From the NCBI GenBank assembly GCA_012519695.1, contig JAAYPT010000053.1:36285-100284 (forward strand): DNA of 64,000 bases, in the 5' to 3' direction. The stretch comes from Clostridiales bacterium. Its GTDB lineage: Bacteria > Bacillota > Clostridia > Lachnospirales > Lachnospiraceae. This document shows, in pieces, positions 38,200-47,037 of the stretch. Under the pieces are notes generated by a model. The model did not search any database. It saw only the letters and a list, made by a program, of their open reading frames with translations, and was not told where the DNA came from. A program made the position numbers and the translations under genes. Each line of letters begins with the position of its first letter. Within the stretch, counting starts at the first letter, position 1.

Positions 38200-38442
38200 T
38201 TATTTTGTTTTCTTTGGTTTTTCAGACACCAACATATCAATCTCCACATCATTTGGTTGCGTTAGTACGCTGTGGGGAAGGAAGTCATAAGTATCAAGAT
38301 AAGAATCTAATTCTGCACTGGTTTGTGGCGGAGTAGGAACAACTCCGGTACAATCTGTAACAGAAGATGCCTTGGTATAGTCATAATTTTGAGATAAATC
38401 GGGTACAGGATGTTTAGAAGAAAAATTGTTTTTATCACTCAT
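38200..38442 (-). CDS. Small hypothetical protein
   Basis: 80 residues, no signal peptide or membrane helix, enriched in Pro/Asp/Ser/Tyr (VPDLSQNYDYTK, TDCTGVVPTPPQT, DSYLDTYDFLP). The minus-strand start is preceded by AAAGAGGT, and the flanks are a terminator on one side and the metH-activation promoter on the other, so it is likely a real gene. I recognise no domain; similar short proteins may exist in relatives, but I cannot verify this. Confidence 0.6.
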   Translation of the reverse strand: MSDKNNFSSKHPVPDLSQNYDYTKASSVTDCTGVVPTPPQTSAELDSYLDTYDFLPHSVLTQPNDVEIDMLVSEKPKKTK

Positions 38443-38497
38443 GTTTCAATACCTCTTTTTTTGCTAATAATGTATAAAAGTAGTATGGAGGGAACGT

Positions 38498-38526
38498 TTG
38501 ACTTTTATGCGCTAAATCGTTATAAT
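38498..38526 (+). promoter_or_regulatory. Sigma-A promoter for the methionine synthase genes
   Basis: TTGACT (38498-38503), 17-base spacer, TATAAT (38521-38526), 35 bases before the start. No cobalamin or SAM riboswitch is visible in the short leader. Confidence 0.75.
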
Positions 38527-38560
38527 TATGTGAAATGTGTAATAAAGACAGGATAGGAAA

Positions 38561-39205
38561 ATGAAGGTAGATAAAAAGGAAACATTGAGATACTTAGGAT
38601 ATCGGGGAAACACACCGGATGCTAAAATAGAAAAGTTAATTCAGGAAGTGACAGAAGAATTAGAGCGCGAAAGTCTCCCCAAAAGTGTATACCGTGAATT
38701 TCCATGTGAGGTTGTTGGAAATCAGGTGAAAATAGGTCCGTTTTCAGTAGAGAGTAAGCACCTTTCTAAAAACTTACATGGGTGTGAAAGGGCGATTATA
38801 TTAGCAGCAACCATTGGAAGAAGTGCTGATTTGCTGATAAAAAAATATTCTGTTATCAATTTGGCAAAGGCAACGATTGTTCAGGCAGCAGGAGCATCTG
38901 CAATAGAAAATTATGTAGATGAAGTAGAAGAGGAAATCCGGAAAAATGCAGAAGAACGAGGTTTTTATTTGCGCCCAAGATTTAGTCCGGGATATGGGGA
39001 TTTTCCGTTGGAGTGTCAAAAGGAAGTGTTCCAGTTATTAGAGTGTAGTAAGCGTATTGGAATTACGTTGACTAAGGGAAATCTTATGATGCCTACCAAA
39101 TCGGTAACAGCAGTTATCGGACTTACCAGAGAAAAATATCAATCCTGTCATCAGAAAAATTGTAGTAGATGTGAAAAGACAGATTGTGAATTTAGAGAAG
39201 AATAG
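38561..39205 (+). CDS. Methionine synthase reactivation-domain protein
   Basis: 214 residues matching the AdoMet-binding activation domain of MetH as a separate protein, with RFSPGYGDFPLE and the central PTKSVTAVIGLT. The C-terminus has a cysteine cluster CHQKNCSRCEKTDC that may bind a metal. It is expected to reductively remethylate oxidised cobalamin on the catalytic subunit encoded 10 bases downstream. The split arrangement is common in anaerobic Firmicutes. Confidence 0.9.
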   Translation: MKVDKKETLRYLGYRGNTPDAKIEKLIQEVTEELERESLPKSVYREFPCEVVGNQVKIGPFSVESKHLSKNLHGCERAIILAATIGRSADLLIKKYSVINLAKATIVQAAGASAIENYVDEVEEEIRKNAEERGFYLRPRFSPGYGDFPLECQKEVFQLLECSKRIGITLTKGNLMMPTKSVTAVIGLTREKYQSCHQKNCSRCEKTDCEFREE

Positions 39206-39214
39206 AGGAAACAT

Positions 39215-41596
39215 ATGGAATTTAAAGAACGTTTAGGAAAAGAAATTTTATTTTTTGACGGAGCAATGGGAACCATGCTTCAGGAAAGAGGATTGCAGAC
39301 GGGAGAAATTCCTGAGTTGTGGAATGTAACTCACGAAGATATTATATTGGATGTACATAAGTTGTATTTAGAAGCCGGATGTGACATTGTAAAGGCAAAT
39401 ACCTTTGGTATTAATCCATTCAAAATGGAAGGGACAGGATATACCTGTGAAGAGTTGACAAAAAAAGGAATTGCACTGGTAAAAAGAGCAATCGCAGAGA
39501 CAGGCAAGAAAGCCTATACAGCATTAGATATTGGTTCTTTGGGTAAATTATTAGAGCCATTGGGTGAATTGCCATTTGAAGATGCATATGAGGCGTTTAA
39601 ACCGGTATGTATTGCAGGAGAGCAGGCGGGTGCAGATCTGGTTTTAATTGAAACCATGAATGATACCTATGAGATTAAGGCAGCCGTATTGGCAGCAAAA
39701 GAAAACACTAATTTGCCGATAGTTGTGACGATGGTATTTGACGAAAGCGGAAAGCTTTTGACAGGAGCAGACATGGAAGCGGCAGTTGCAATGCTAGAAG
39801 GTCTCAGAGTAGATGCAATCGGTTTGAATTGTGGATTTGGACCGGATGTTATGAAAGAATTTCTTCCAAAGTTGCGGGAAGTATGTTCCGTACCGATTGT
39901 GGTAAATCCAAATGCAGGACTTCCGGTAGTAGTAGATGGAAAAACCTGTTTCCATGTAGGACCGGAAGAATTTGCAAGCATTATGACAGAAATTGCAGAG
40001 GAAGGAATTTCTGTTATGGGTGGATGTTGCGGAACAACACCGGCACATATCAAGGCATTGGTAGAAAGTTGTAAGGGAAAAAAGCCATTGAAGCTTTTTG
40101 ATAAAGGACGTTCTGTGGTATCTTCTTATACCCATGCAGTAGTGTTGAATGAAAGACCGAAGATTATCGGAGAGCGTATTAATCCGACTGGAAAGTCCAG
40201 ATTGAAACAGGCACTTCGTGAAAATGACTTAGAATATATTTACAAAGAAGCATTAGCACAGCAGGATATGGGAGCACATATCTTAGACGTAAACGTGGGA
40301 TTGCCGGAAATTGATGAAGTAGAAATGATGAAATCAGTTCTTACAGGACTACAGGGCATCACAGACCTGCCTTTGCAGATTGATACTTCGGATATGGTGG
40401 CAATGGAACAGGGAATGCGTCTATATAACGGAAAGCCATTGATTAACTCTGTAAACGGAAAGAAAGAGTCTATGGATGCAGTATTTCCATTGGTTGCCAA
40501 GTATGGCGGAATGGTAGTTTGTCTGACATTGGATGAAAATGGAATTCCGGAAACCGCAGAAGGCAGAATTGAAATTGCAAAGCGTATCATTGCAGAAGCA
40601 GAACGCTATGGGATCCATAAAAAAGACTTATTAATGGATACTTTATGTATGACCATTAGTACCGGACAGGAAAATGCGAAAATTACATTAGACGCATTGG
40701 ACTATGTGAGAAATACCTTAGGGGTACATACAACCTTAGGTGTATCCAATGTTTCCTTTGGACTTCCACAGCGTGAACTGGTAAATACAGCATTTTATAC
40801 CATTGCATTATCAAGAGGATTAAGTGCGGGAATTATTAATCCAAACAGCGAAAAAATGATGGCAGCATATCATGCATATTGTGCATTAAATGCAAGTGAT
40901 GTGCAGTGTGTCGATTATATTAATATCTATTCTCAACAGGCAGACGCACCGAAAAAGACATCAGATAAAAAAGAGGTTACGCTTTATGATGCAGTAGTAA
41001 GAGGATTGATTGACAGTGCTTATCAGGCAGCAAAGAAGGAGTTAGAGACAAGAGAACCATTAGCTGTCATCGACGAAGATTTGATTCCGGCGTTGGACAA
41101 GGTTGGACAGGGATTTGAGAAAAAGACCGTATTCCTGCCACAGCTTTTGATGAGCGCAGATGCAGCAAAAGCAGGATTTGATGCTATTAAGGAATTTTTA
41201 CAGGCGAAGGGTGATGCTTCCGAATCTAAGGGAACTATCGTAATTGCCACAGTAAAGGGCGATATTCATGATATTGGAAAAAATATTGTAAAAGTATTGT
41301 TGGAAAATTACGGATTTGATGTAATAGACCTTGGAAAAGATGTTCCACCGGAAACAGTAGTGGAGACAGCAAAAGAGCATAATGTAAAATTAGTAGGATT
41401 AAGTGCATTGATGACTACTACGGTAGTAAATATGGAGACCACCATAAAGATGTTGAAGGAAGAATTACCTGACTGTAAGGTTATGGTAGGTGGTGCGGTA
41501 TTGACCCAGACATATGCAGATATGATAGGTGCAGATTTCTATTCTAAAGATGCTATGGGTTCTGTACGTTATGCCAATGAACTATTTGGCGTATAA
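39215..41596 (+). CDS. metH: B12-dependent methionine synthase (homocysteine, folate and B12 domains)
   Basis: 793 residues. The homocysteine domain (about 1-290) has zinc cysteines in LNCGFG and GGCCGTTP. A pterin-binding domain follows (about 310-560; IGERINPTGKSRLKQAL), then the B12 cap helix bundle and the Rossmann B12 domain with DIHDIGKNI, where His685 is the lower cobalt ligand. It lacks the ~330-residue activation domain of E. coli MetH, which is supplied by the preceding gene. It transfers methyl from methyl-THF, made by MetF (48670-49530), to homocysteine. Confidence 0.95.
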   Translation: MEFKERLGKEILFFDGAMGTMLQERGLQTGEIPELWNVTHEDIILDVHKLYLEAGCDIVKANTFGINPFKMEGTGYTCEELTKKGIALVKRAIAETGKKAYTALDIGSLGKLLEPLGELPFEDAYEAFKPVCIAGEQAGADLVLIETMNDTYEIKAAVLAAKENTNLPIVVTMVFDESGKLLTGADMEAAVAMLEGLRVDAIGLNCGFGPDVMKEFLPKLREVCSVPIVVNPNAGLPVVVDGKTCFHVGPEEFASIMTEIAEEGISVMGGCCGTTPAHIKALVESCKGKKPLKLFDKGRSVVSSYTHAVVLNERPKIIGERINPTGKSRLKQALRENDLEYIYKEALAQQDMGAHILDVNVGLPEIDEVEMMKSVLTGLQGITDLPLQIDTSDMVAMEQGMRLYNGKPLINSVNGKKESMDAVFPLVAKYGGMVVCLTLDENGIPETAEGRIEIAKRIIAEAERYGIHKKDLLMDTLCMTISTGQENAKITLDALDYVRNTLGVHTTLGVSNVSFGLPQRELVNTAFYTIALSRGLSAGIINPNSEKMMAAYHAYCALNASDVQCVDYINIYSQQADAPKKTSDKKEVTLYDAVVRGLIDSAYQAAKKELETREPLAVIDEDLIPALDKVGQGFEKKTVFLPQLLMSADAAKAGFDAIKEFLQAKGDASESKGTIVIATVKGDIHDIGKNIVKVLLENYGFDVIDLGKDVPPETVVETAKEHNVKLVGLSALMTTTVVNMETTIKMLKEELPDCKVMVGGAVLTQTYADMIGADFYSKDAMGSVRYANELFGV

Positions 41597-41615
41597 ATAT
41601 TTGCACTATCTTAAC

Positions 41616-41644
41616 TTGTAATTTATGAAGTTACCAGATATAAT
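41616..41644 (+). promoter_or_regulatory. Promoter of the riboswitch-P-type ATPase unit
   Basis: TTGTAA (41616-41621), 17-base spacer, TATAAT (41639-41644), just before the structured leader. Confidence 0.7.
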
Positions 41645-41650
41645 GAGAAA

Positions 41651-41783
41651 AGAAAAAGGGAGTAGCTGGAGCCTACGGCTTGTGCTTTATCGTCAATACG
41701 ATTTTAGAATCCGGTAAGTTACCTAAGCAGCGAGACTTTTTTGTAACAGACTATATGTTGCAAAAAGGTTTCGCTGCTTTTTT
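41651..41783 (+). ncRNA. yybP-ykoY (manganese) riboswitch with terminator platform
   Basis: The leader contains conserved-looking elements AGGGAGTAGC near 41657 and GCGAGAC near 41730. P1 can form between AAAAAG (5' end) and CTTTTTT (3' end). The same CTTTTTTG segment is also part of an alternative terminator: AGCAGCGA (41726-41733) pairs with TCGCTGCT (41771-41778), followed by a T run. Ligand-stabilised P1 would prevent the terminator, an ON switch, fitting a metal-efflux ATPase downstream. The assignment rests on pattern recognition, not a covariance search. Confidence 0.78.
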
Positions 41784-41824
41784 GTGCATATGTCAGTATC
41801 AGTAGTTAGAAAAAGGAGGACATT

Positions 41825-44317
41825 ATGAGACAACAAGGAAAGGGACTTTCCACATTACAGGTACAGGAGAGGCAGAAGCAATATGGTTTCAATGAGTTGG
41901 CAGAAAAGAAAAAGCAAAGTACATTTATAATTTTTCTTTTGCAGTTTAAGGATTTTTTAGTAGGACTTTTGATTGCAGCAGCAATCATTTCCATAATGTT
42001 AGGTGATATGGAAAGTGCATTGGTGATTCTTTTGGTAATTACCATGAATGCCATATTGGGAACAGCGCAACAAAAGAAGGCAGAACAGTCCTTAGAGGGA
42101 CTTAAGAAGCTGGCAAGCCCAAGAGTAAAGGTGGTACGAGATGGTGAGATAAGAGTGGTACAAGGGCGAGAGTTAGTACCGGGAGATGTGGTATGTTTCG
42201 AGGCAGGAGATGCCCTTTGTGCAGATGGAATTCTTATGGAAGCAGAGGCAGTTACCGTCAATGAAAGTGCTCTTGCCGGAGAAAGTATCGGAGTAGAAAA
42301 GAGTGTGAAAGATATAACAAAGTCCATGGTATATTCCGGCTGTATTGTAAATACGGGACGAGGAGAATATGAAGTAGTACGAACCGGAATGGATACAGAG
42401 GTAGGAAAGATAGCCAATCTGATTCAGACAGCAGAGGAGAAGAAAACACCGTTGCAGATAAGTCTGGATGATTTTGGGAAAAAGCTTTCTGTGGTGATTA
42501 TAGCAATTTGCGCATTGGTGTTTGCAGTCAGTGTATGGCAGGGAGAAAAAGTGCCGGATGCATTTTTATTTGCAGTAGCACTTGCGGTGGCAGCAATTCC
42601 GGAAGCATTAAGTTCCATTGTTACCATTGTTTTAGCTTTTTGCACCAGAAAAATGGCAAAAGAAAATGCAATTGTACGGAAATTGGCATCGGTGGAAAGT
42701 CTTGGAAGTGTATCAGTAATTTGTACAGATAAGACAGGAACGCTGACACAGAATAAAATGACAGTAACCGGAAGATTTACATTTGATGCGCAAGAGAAAA
42801 GGGTATTGACCTATAGTGGAATTCTCTGTAATGATGCAGTGATAGAGGGAGAAAAGCAAATCGGAGATCCAACGGAAACAGCACTTTTAAATTTTGCAGA
42901 GAAAAAAGAGGCAGGAAGTGTAGAAAAGGTAAGAAAGCAGTTCCTAAGAAAAGCATCTATTCCGTTTGATTCAGAGCGAAAACTTATGACTGTATTGTGT
43001 AATCAAAAAGGTGCAGAGGATTTTACCATTACAAAGGGTGCAGTAGATGTGTTGTTAGGGCGTTTAACGAAGGTGTTAGAAAAGGGTGAAGTAAGGAAAA
43101 TTACGAATCAGGATATGGAAAAGATTCAAAAAGCCAATCAGGAATTTTCCCAGAAAGGTCTTCGTGTACTTGCATTTGCAGCCAGAAATGCCCAAGATGG
43201 AAGGATGCAAGAAGAAGATTTATGTTTCTTAGGAGTCATGGCAATGGCAGATCCGCCAAGAGAAGAAGCAAAAGAGGCAGTAGCACTTTGTACACAGGCA
43301 GGAATTAAAACAGTTATGATTACCGGAGACCATCCACAGACAGCATCAGCCATAGCAAGAGAAATCGGAATTTTGCGTGAGGGTGAACCACAGGGTGTAA
43401 TGACCGGAACAGAATTAGAGCAAATCAGCGATGATGAGTTGCAAGAGAAGGTAAAAGATACCAGAGTATATGCAAGAGTTTCCCCGGAGCATAAGATACG
43501 AATTGTAAGAGCATGGCAAAAACTTGGAATGATTACTGCAATGACAGGGGACGGAGTGAATGATGCACCGGCATTGAAACAGGCAGATGTGGGAGTTGCC
43601 ATGGGAAAATCCGGCACAGAGGCAGCAAAGGAGGCCTCGGATATGATTCTTGCGGATGATAACTTTGCAACCATTGTAAAAGCAGTAGAAAGCGGAAGAA
43701 ATATTTATGGAAATATTAAAAAATCCATAGGATTTTTATTATCAGGAAACATGGCGGGGATTCTTAGCGTTTTAACTGCCTGTCTTGCAGGAATGTCTCT
43801 ACCCTTTGCACCGGTTCATCTGCTGTTTATCAATTTACTGACGGATTCTTTGCCGGCAGTAGCACTTGGTATGGAGCCACATTCTGTAGAGGTAATGAAA
43901 GATAGTCCAAGACCTGCAAAAGAAGGAATTTTGACAAAAGAATTTATGAGTAATCTACTGATAGAAGGAATTGTAATTGCAGTAAATACAATGACGGCAT
44001 TTGTTATTGGTGGTGCAAGTGTATATGCTTTTGGAGTACTTTGCCTTTCCAGATTGCTTCATGGATATACCTGTAAGAAAAAGCAGACAGTGTTAGGAAC
44101 CAGAGCCATGTGGGACAATAATTATATGAATGGAGCTTTTTTACTGGGGTTTGGATTGTTGAATCTGGTACTTTTAGTTCCTGCCTTTACCCAGTTATTC
44201 CAGACAGCGGGAATTACAGGCTGTGGAGTGTTGATGATTTATGGGTTTAGTTTGTTGAGCTTTTTGGAAAATCAGTTCATTCGCTGGATAAAAGAAAAAA
44301 TACATAAAGAAGAATAG
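41825..44317 (+). CDS. P-type cation-transporting ATPase, probable Mn2+/Ca2+ efflux
   Basis: 830 residues, P2-type topology. N-terminal cation ATPase domain, actuator with AGES (NESALAGESIG), M4 motif IPEALSS, phosphorylation site CTDKTGTLTQNK with D302, nucleotide domain, hinge TGDGVNDAPAL, and M6 NLLTDSLPAVALGMEP. M4 and M6 resemble Ca2+/Mn2+ pumps more than heavy-metal P1B pumps, and no CPC motif is present. The upstream manganese-type riboswitch makes Mn2+ the best guess. L. lactis YoaB is a riboswitch-controlled P-type ATPase of this kind. Confidence 0.88.
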   Translation: MRQQGKGLSTLQVQERQKQYGFNELAEKKKQSTFIIFLLQFKDFLVGLLIAAAIISIMLGDMESALVILLVITMNAILGTAQQKKAEQSLEGLKKLASPRVKVVRDGEIRVVQGRELVPGDVVCFEAGDALCADGILMEAEAVTVNESALAGESIGVEKSVKDITKSMVYSGCIVNTGRGEYEVVRTGMDTEVGKIANLIQTAEEKKTPLQISLDDFGKKLSVVIIAICALVFAVSVWQGEKVPDAFLFAVALAVAAIPEALSSIVTIVLAFCTRKMAKENAIVRKLASVESLGSVSVICTDKTGTLTQNKMTVTGRFTFDAQEKRVLTYSGILCNDAVIEGEKQIGDPTETALLNFAEKKEAGSVEKVRKQFLRKASIPFDSERKLMTVLCNQKGAEDFTITKGAVDVLLGRLTKVLEKGEVRKITNQDMEKIQKANQEFSQKGLRVLAFAARNAQDGRMQEEDLCFLGVMAMADPPREEAKEAVALCTQAGIKTVMITGDHPQTASAIAREIGILREGEPQGVMTGTELEQISDDELQEKVKDTRVYARVSPEHKIRIVRAWQKLGMITAMTGDGVNDAPALKQADVGVAMGKSGTEAAKEASDMILADDNFATIVKAVESGRNIYGNIKKSIGFLLSGNMAGILSVLTACLAGMSLPFAPVHLLFINLLTDSLPAVALGMEPHSVEVMKDSPRPAKEGILTKEFMSNLLIEGIVIAVNTMTAFVIGGASVYAFGVLCLSRLLHGYTCKKKQTVLGTRAMWDNNYMNGAFLLGFGLLNLVLLVPAFTQLFQTAGITGCGVLMIYGFSLLSFLENQFIRWIKEKIHKEE

Positions 44318-44380
44318 AAACGAACCCTGCCGTCCTTTCTGAATATATTAATAGTGACAGAACAGAAAGGATGGAGGAAT

Positions 44381-45277
44381 ATGAATATAAAATGTATAGT
44401 CTATGGGTGCATAGCACTGATATTGGTATTGATAATTGTTATCTGCTTTTTGTGTCATCAGCGGCACAAAAAGGCAAAATGCAAAGTACAGTCCAGAAGT
44501 GACCAGGAAAAGGTAAGAGACATCAATGAGGTACTGAAAAGATTTGGATTTGCCTATTCGCTACCGAAAAATATTTTTTATTCGTTAGAGGATAGTTGGC
44601 AGAGAAAAATGGGCTATGGAAAAATATATGATGAAATGGCTCCGACTATGAATATGGTCATTGATTGTGAGCCGATTTATTTTGAATATGATAACCACAG
44701 GTATTTAATTGAGCTATGGAAAGGGCAGTATGGAATTACAACCGGAGCAGAAGTTGGAATCTATAAGGCAGACCTTTCCGAGAAAGAGCCGGAGCGGATA
44801 TTTTATCAGGCAGTTTCGGATGAAGAACAGTTGCTTGTGAATATGACTTTGTGGAAAAACGGAAAGAAGTTGTTTCAGCGGGGAAAATTTCATTGGTGGT
44901 TGACAGGTTTTGTATTAGGGGAATTTTCCTATCCGGGAGAGTTAATGCTAGAGGTATCTATCAGCTTTACAGAGCCGGAAATGCTAGAGGCTTTTGTGAA
45001 AGGATGTTATCGAGCCGGATATTTACCGGATAATTTGCATATTTGGTGTAATCGGGTAGAATTTCGTCTTGCAGTACCAAAGACCAGACAGCCATCCAAG
45101 AGAAGGTGTCGAAGAAAATTGGCACAGTGGCAGAACTATTGGTACTGCAAATTGTATTGCAGAGTAACCAAAGGATTTGAACGTACCATAGACAAATTAG
45201 ATTATCTTATGCAGACATATCCAATGATAGTTCGAATGATTCTCAAAAAGGGAAGAATCGGGTCGAAAAGAAAATGA
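44381..45277 (+). CDS. Membrane-anchored DUF4474 protein
   Basis: About 298 residues. An N-terminal membrane helix (about 6-27) is followed by a cytoplasmic/extracellular DUF4474 domain: RFGFAYSLPKNIFYSLEDSWQRKMGYG, then DCEPIYFEYDNHRYLIELWKGQYGI. The tail is strongly basic (KRRCRRKLAQW). The function is unknown. Start ATG 44381 follows GATGGAGGAAT; a CCTTTCTG/CAGAAAGG hairpin (44334-44370) precedes that site. It overlaps the next gene by four bases (ATGA), so the two are translationally coupled. Confidence 0.82.
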   Translation: MNIKCIVYGCIALILVLIIVICFLCHQRHKKAKCKVQSRSDQEKVRDINEVLKRFGFAYSLPKNIFYSLEDSWQRKMGYGKIYDEMAPTMNMVIDCEPIYFEYDNHRYLIELWKGQYGITTGAEVGIYKADLSEKEPERIFYQAVSDEEQLLVNMTLWKNGKKLFQRGKFHWWLTGFVLGEFSYPGELMLEVSISFTEPEMLEAFVKGCYRAGYLPDNLHIWCNRVEFRLAVPKTRQPSKRRCRRKLAQWQNYWYCKLYCRVTKGFERTIDKLDYLMQTYPMIVRMILKKGRIGSKRK

Positions 45278-46183
45278 ACAGAACATGGAAGAAGTTAGAA
45301 AAAGCCTATAAGAAAGCCCCATGTATTCCAATGAAAAATGATAGTCGCTTTGTTTTTATGAGTGATTGTCATCGCGGTGTTGGAAACTGGGGCGATAATT
45401 TTCAACCCAATCAAAATTTATTTTTTGCTGCATTACAGTATTACTATCAGCGTAAGTTTACCTATATCGAATTAGGAGACGGCGATGAACTGTGGGAAAA
45501 TCGCAAGTTGGAAGAAATTATTCAGGTGCATAGTAACCAATATTGGTTGATGTCTGAACTTTATCGGAATCACCGTTTTTATATGATATATGGAAATCAT
45601 GACAGAAAAAAAGTGTCAGGAGCAGTTTTTCGGAAAAGTTTGTAATGCCTATTATTGTGAAAGCGAAGGGACAAAGCGTGATTTGTTTCCGGAAATGAAG
45701 GTACAGGAGGCAATTCGATTGCAGAACTGTTGTGATGGACAGGAAATCTTTTTAGTCCATGGGCATCAGGGAGATTTTTGGAATGATACATTGTGGAAAG
45801 TGACACGTTTTTTGGTGCGCTATGTATGGAGAAGACTGGAACTGGCAGGTTGTAATGATCCCACCAGTACGGCAAAAAACTATCGACGGAAGGAAAAAAC
45901 GGAGAAAAAATTAGAACATTGGGCAAAGGAACATCAAACGATTCTCATTGCAGGGCATACACATCGTCCGATATTTCCAGCACCGGGAGAAGGTTATTAT
46001 TTTAATGATGGCAGTTGTGTTCATCCAAGGTGTATTACGGCAATAGAACTAGAGAGTGGAGCATTATCTTTGGTAAAGTGGAGCATGGAGGTGCGAGAGG
46101 ACAATTTGCTATATATCGGAAGAAAGGTGCTGGAAGGACCAACACCTGTTAAAGCATATCAGAGAGAAATAAGAAAAACTTAA
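45274..46183 (+). pseudogene. Metallophosphoesterase, frameshifted at an A7 run
   Basis: Two frames together give one calcineurin-like phosphoesterase. The first (45274-45645) holds MSDCHRG, LGDGDELW and YGNHDRK; the second (frame open across 45590-46183) holds VHGHQGDF and AGHTHRP. The switch is at the seven-A run 45606-45612: with six A the reading continues HDRKKCQEQFFGKVCNAYY without a break. All catalytic motifs are therefore present but split between frames. It is either a one-base sequencing or assembly error or a recent mutation. It is coupled to the DUF4474 gene by an ATGA overlap. Confidence 0.85.
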
Positions 46184-46275
46184 GAAATTTTAGAAGAAAA
46201 ACTAAGGTTTTCCTGCGATAATAATATCAGAACAAGGGCGAAGGTATTTGAACGTTAGGAAAGCAGGGGTGTTAT

Positions 46276-46899
46276 ATGAAGATAACCAATGAAAATTTGG
46301 CAATGCAGTTACAGGCTCATAATGAAAAAGCCATGGGATTTTTGATAAATGAATATAGTCTTTATCTTAATTCTATTATAAAAAAACATCTTTTTACACT
46401 TCCGCATTTGCAGGAGGAGTGCCTTGCAGAAACATTAGTAACTATCTGGAATCATATAGATGCCTATGAGAAAAGTAATGAGTTGGAAAACTGGATAGGT
46501 GCGGTTGCACGTTACTGTTGTTTGGAGTTTTTGCGAGAGCATCAAAAAGAAGCTACGATAGCGTGGCTCATTGAAAAAGAGATAGTGGAAGAACGGGGGG
46601 TACTGATTAATAGTTTGGAAGAGGAGTACCAGGAGCTGTTTTACCGTTTTTATGTGGGAGAGACATTGTATAAGGGAAGCCGCGAATATGAAAAGTACCC
46701 ATATCACAATATGTATGAATTATTAAATAAAATTGATACAGATATTTGCGAGTATGAGAAAGAACCTCTGACAGAAGAGGAAGAAAAACAAGTGGAAAAA
46801 AGAGTACAGGAAGCTATTAGAAAAAGAAAGGGAATTAACTGGAAGAAGAATTTCGATAATCTGTTTCGCTTTGGTGAATGTAAGCAAGTAGTATTTTGA
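46276..46899 (+). CDS. Sigma-70 region-2-like protein fused to an anti-sigma-like N-terminus (possible remnant)
   Basis: 207 residues. Residues ~5-95 resemble ECF sigma region 2 (ENLAMQLQAHNEKAMGFLIN, EECLAETLVTIWNHI, ENWIGAVARYCCLEFLRE). A start of region 4 follows (SLEEEYQELFYRFY) but the helix-turn-helix is lost. From about residue 150 the sequence MYELLNKIDTDICEYEKEPL and TEEEEKQVEKRV resembles the cytoplasmic start of DUF4179-type anti-sigma factors, which stops before any membrane helix. I infer an in-frame deletion fused the two genes. ATG 46276 follows CAGGGGTGTTAT. Activity is doubtful. Confidence 0.55.
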   Translation: MKITNENLAMQLQAHNEKAMGFLINEYSLYLNSIIKKHLFTLPHLQEECLAETLVTIWNHIDAYEKSNELENWIGAVARYCCLEFLREHQKEATIAWLIEKEIVEERGVLINSLEEEYQELFYRFYVGETLYKGSREYEKYPYHNMYELLNKIDTDICEYEKEPLTEEEEKQVEKRVQEAIRKRKGINWKKNFDNLFRFGECKQVVF

Positions 46900-46909
46900 A
46901 TAAAACATT

Positions 46910-46982
46910 TATATCATAGAAAAAAATCACATTTTAATGCAACGCGGTATTTCCTATAATAGGACGCAATTTCCTATTGCAT
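46910..46982. repeat. Short palindromic intergenic repeat, copy B
   Basis: A 73-base stretch starting TATATCATAGAAAA and ending ATTTCCTATTGCAT (46969-46982), with an internal GCGGTATTTCCTATAATAGG palindrome. It has the same ends and the same position beside a terminator as copy A at 6830-6890. Confidence 0.55.
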
Positions 46983-47026
46983 AAAAAAGAACGATTACGA
47001 ATATTCAGGTAATCGTTCTTTTTTTT
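46983..47026. terminator. Bidirectional terminator before the CBS gene
   Basis: Stem AAGAACGATTAC (46987-46998) with GTAATCGTTCTT (47009-47020), flanked by A6 and T8. Confidence 0.88.
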
Positions 47027-47037
47027 GAGGAAACCGG

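Noticed and set aside
38443..38560. Cobalamin or SAM riboswitch before the methionine synthase genes
   Set aside because: Only a sigma-A promoter and a ~30-base leader fit in the gap; no aptamer elements.
41806..42417. 203-residue minus-strand frame inside the P-type ATPase gene
   Set aside because: Antisense shadow with biased Ser/Thr/Pro content. The plus-strand gene has all ATPase motifs.
43138..43674. 178-residue minus-strand frame inside the P-type ATPase gene
   Set aside because: It lies opposite the conserved hinge region and has no independent evidence.
45606..45645. Programmed -1 frameshift in the metallophosphoesterase
   Set aside because: The downstream frame requires +1 or -2, and the zero frame is AGA AAA AAA GTG, so classical -1 slippage does not restore the protein.
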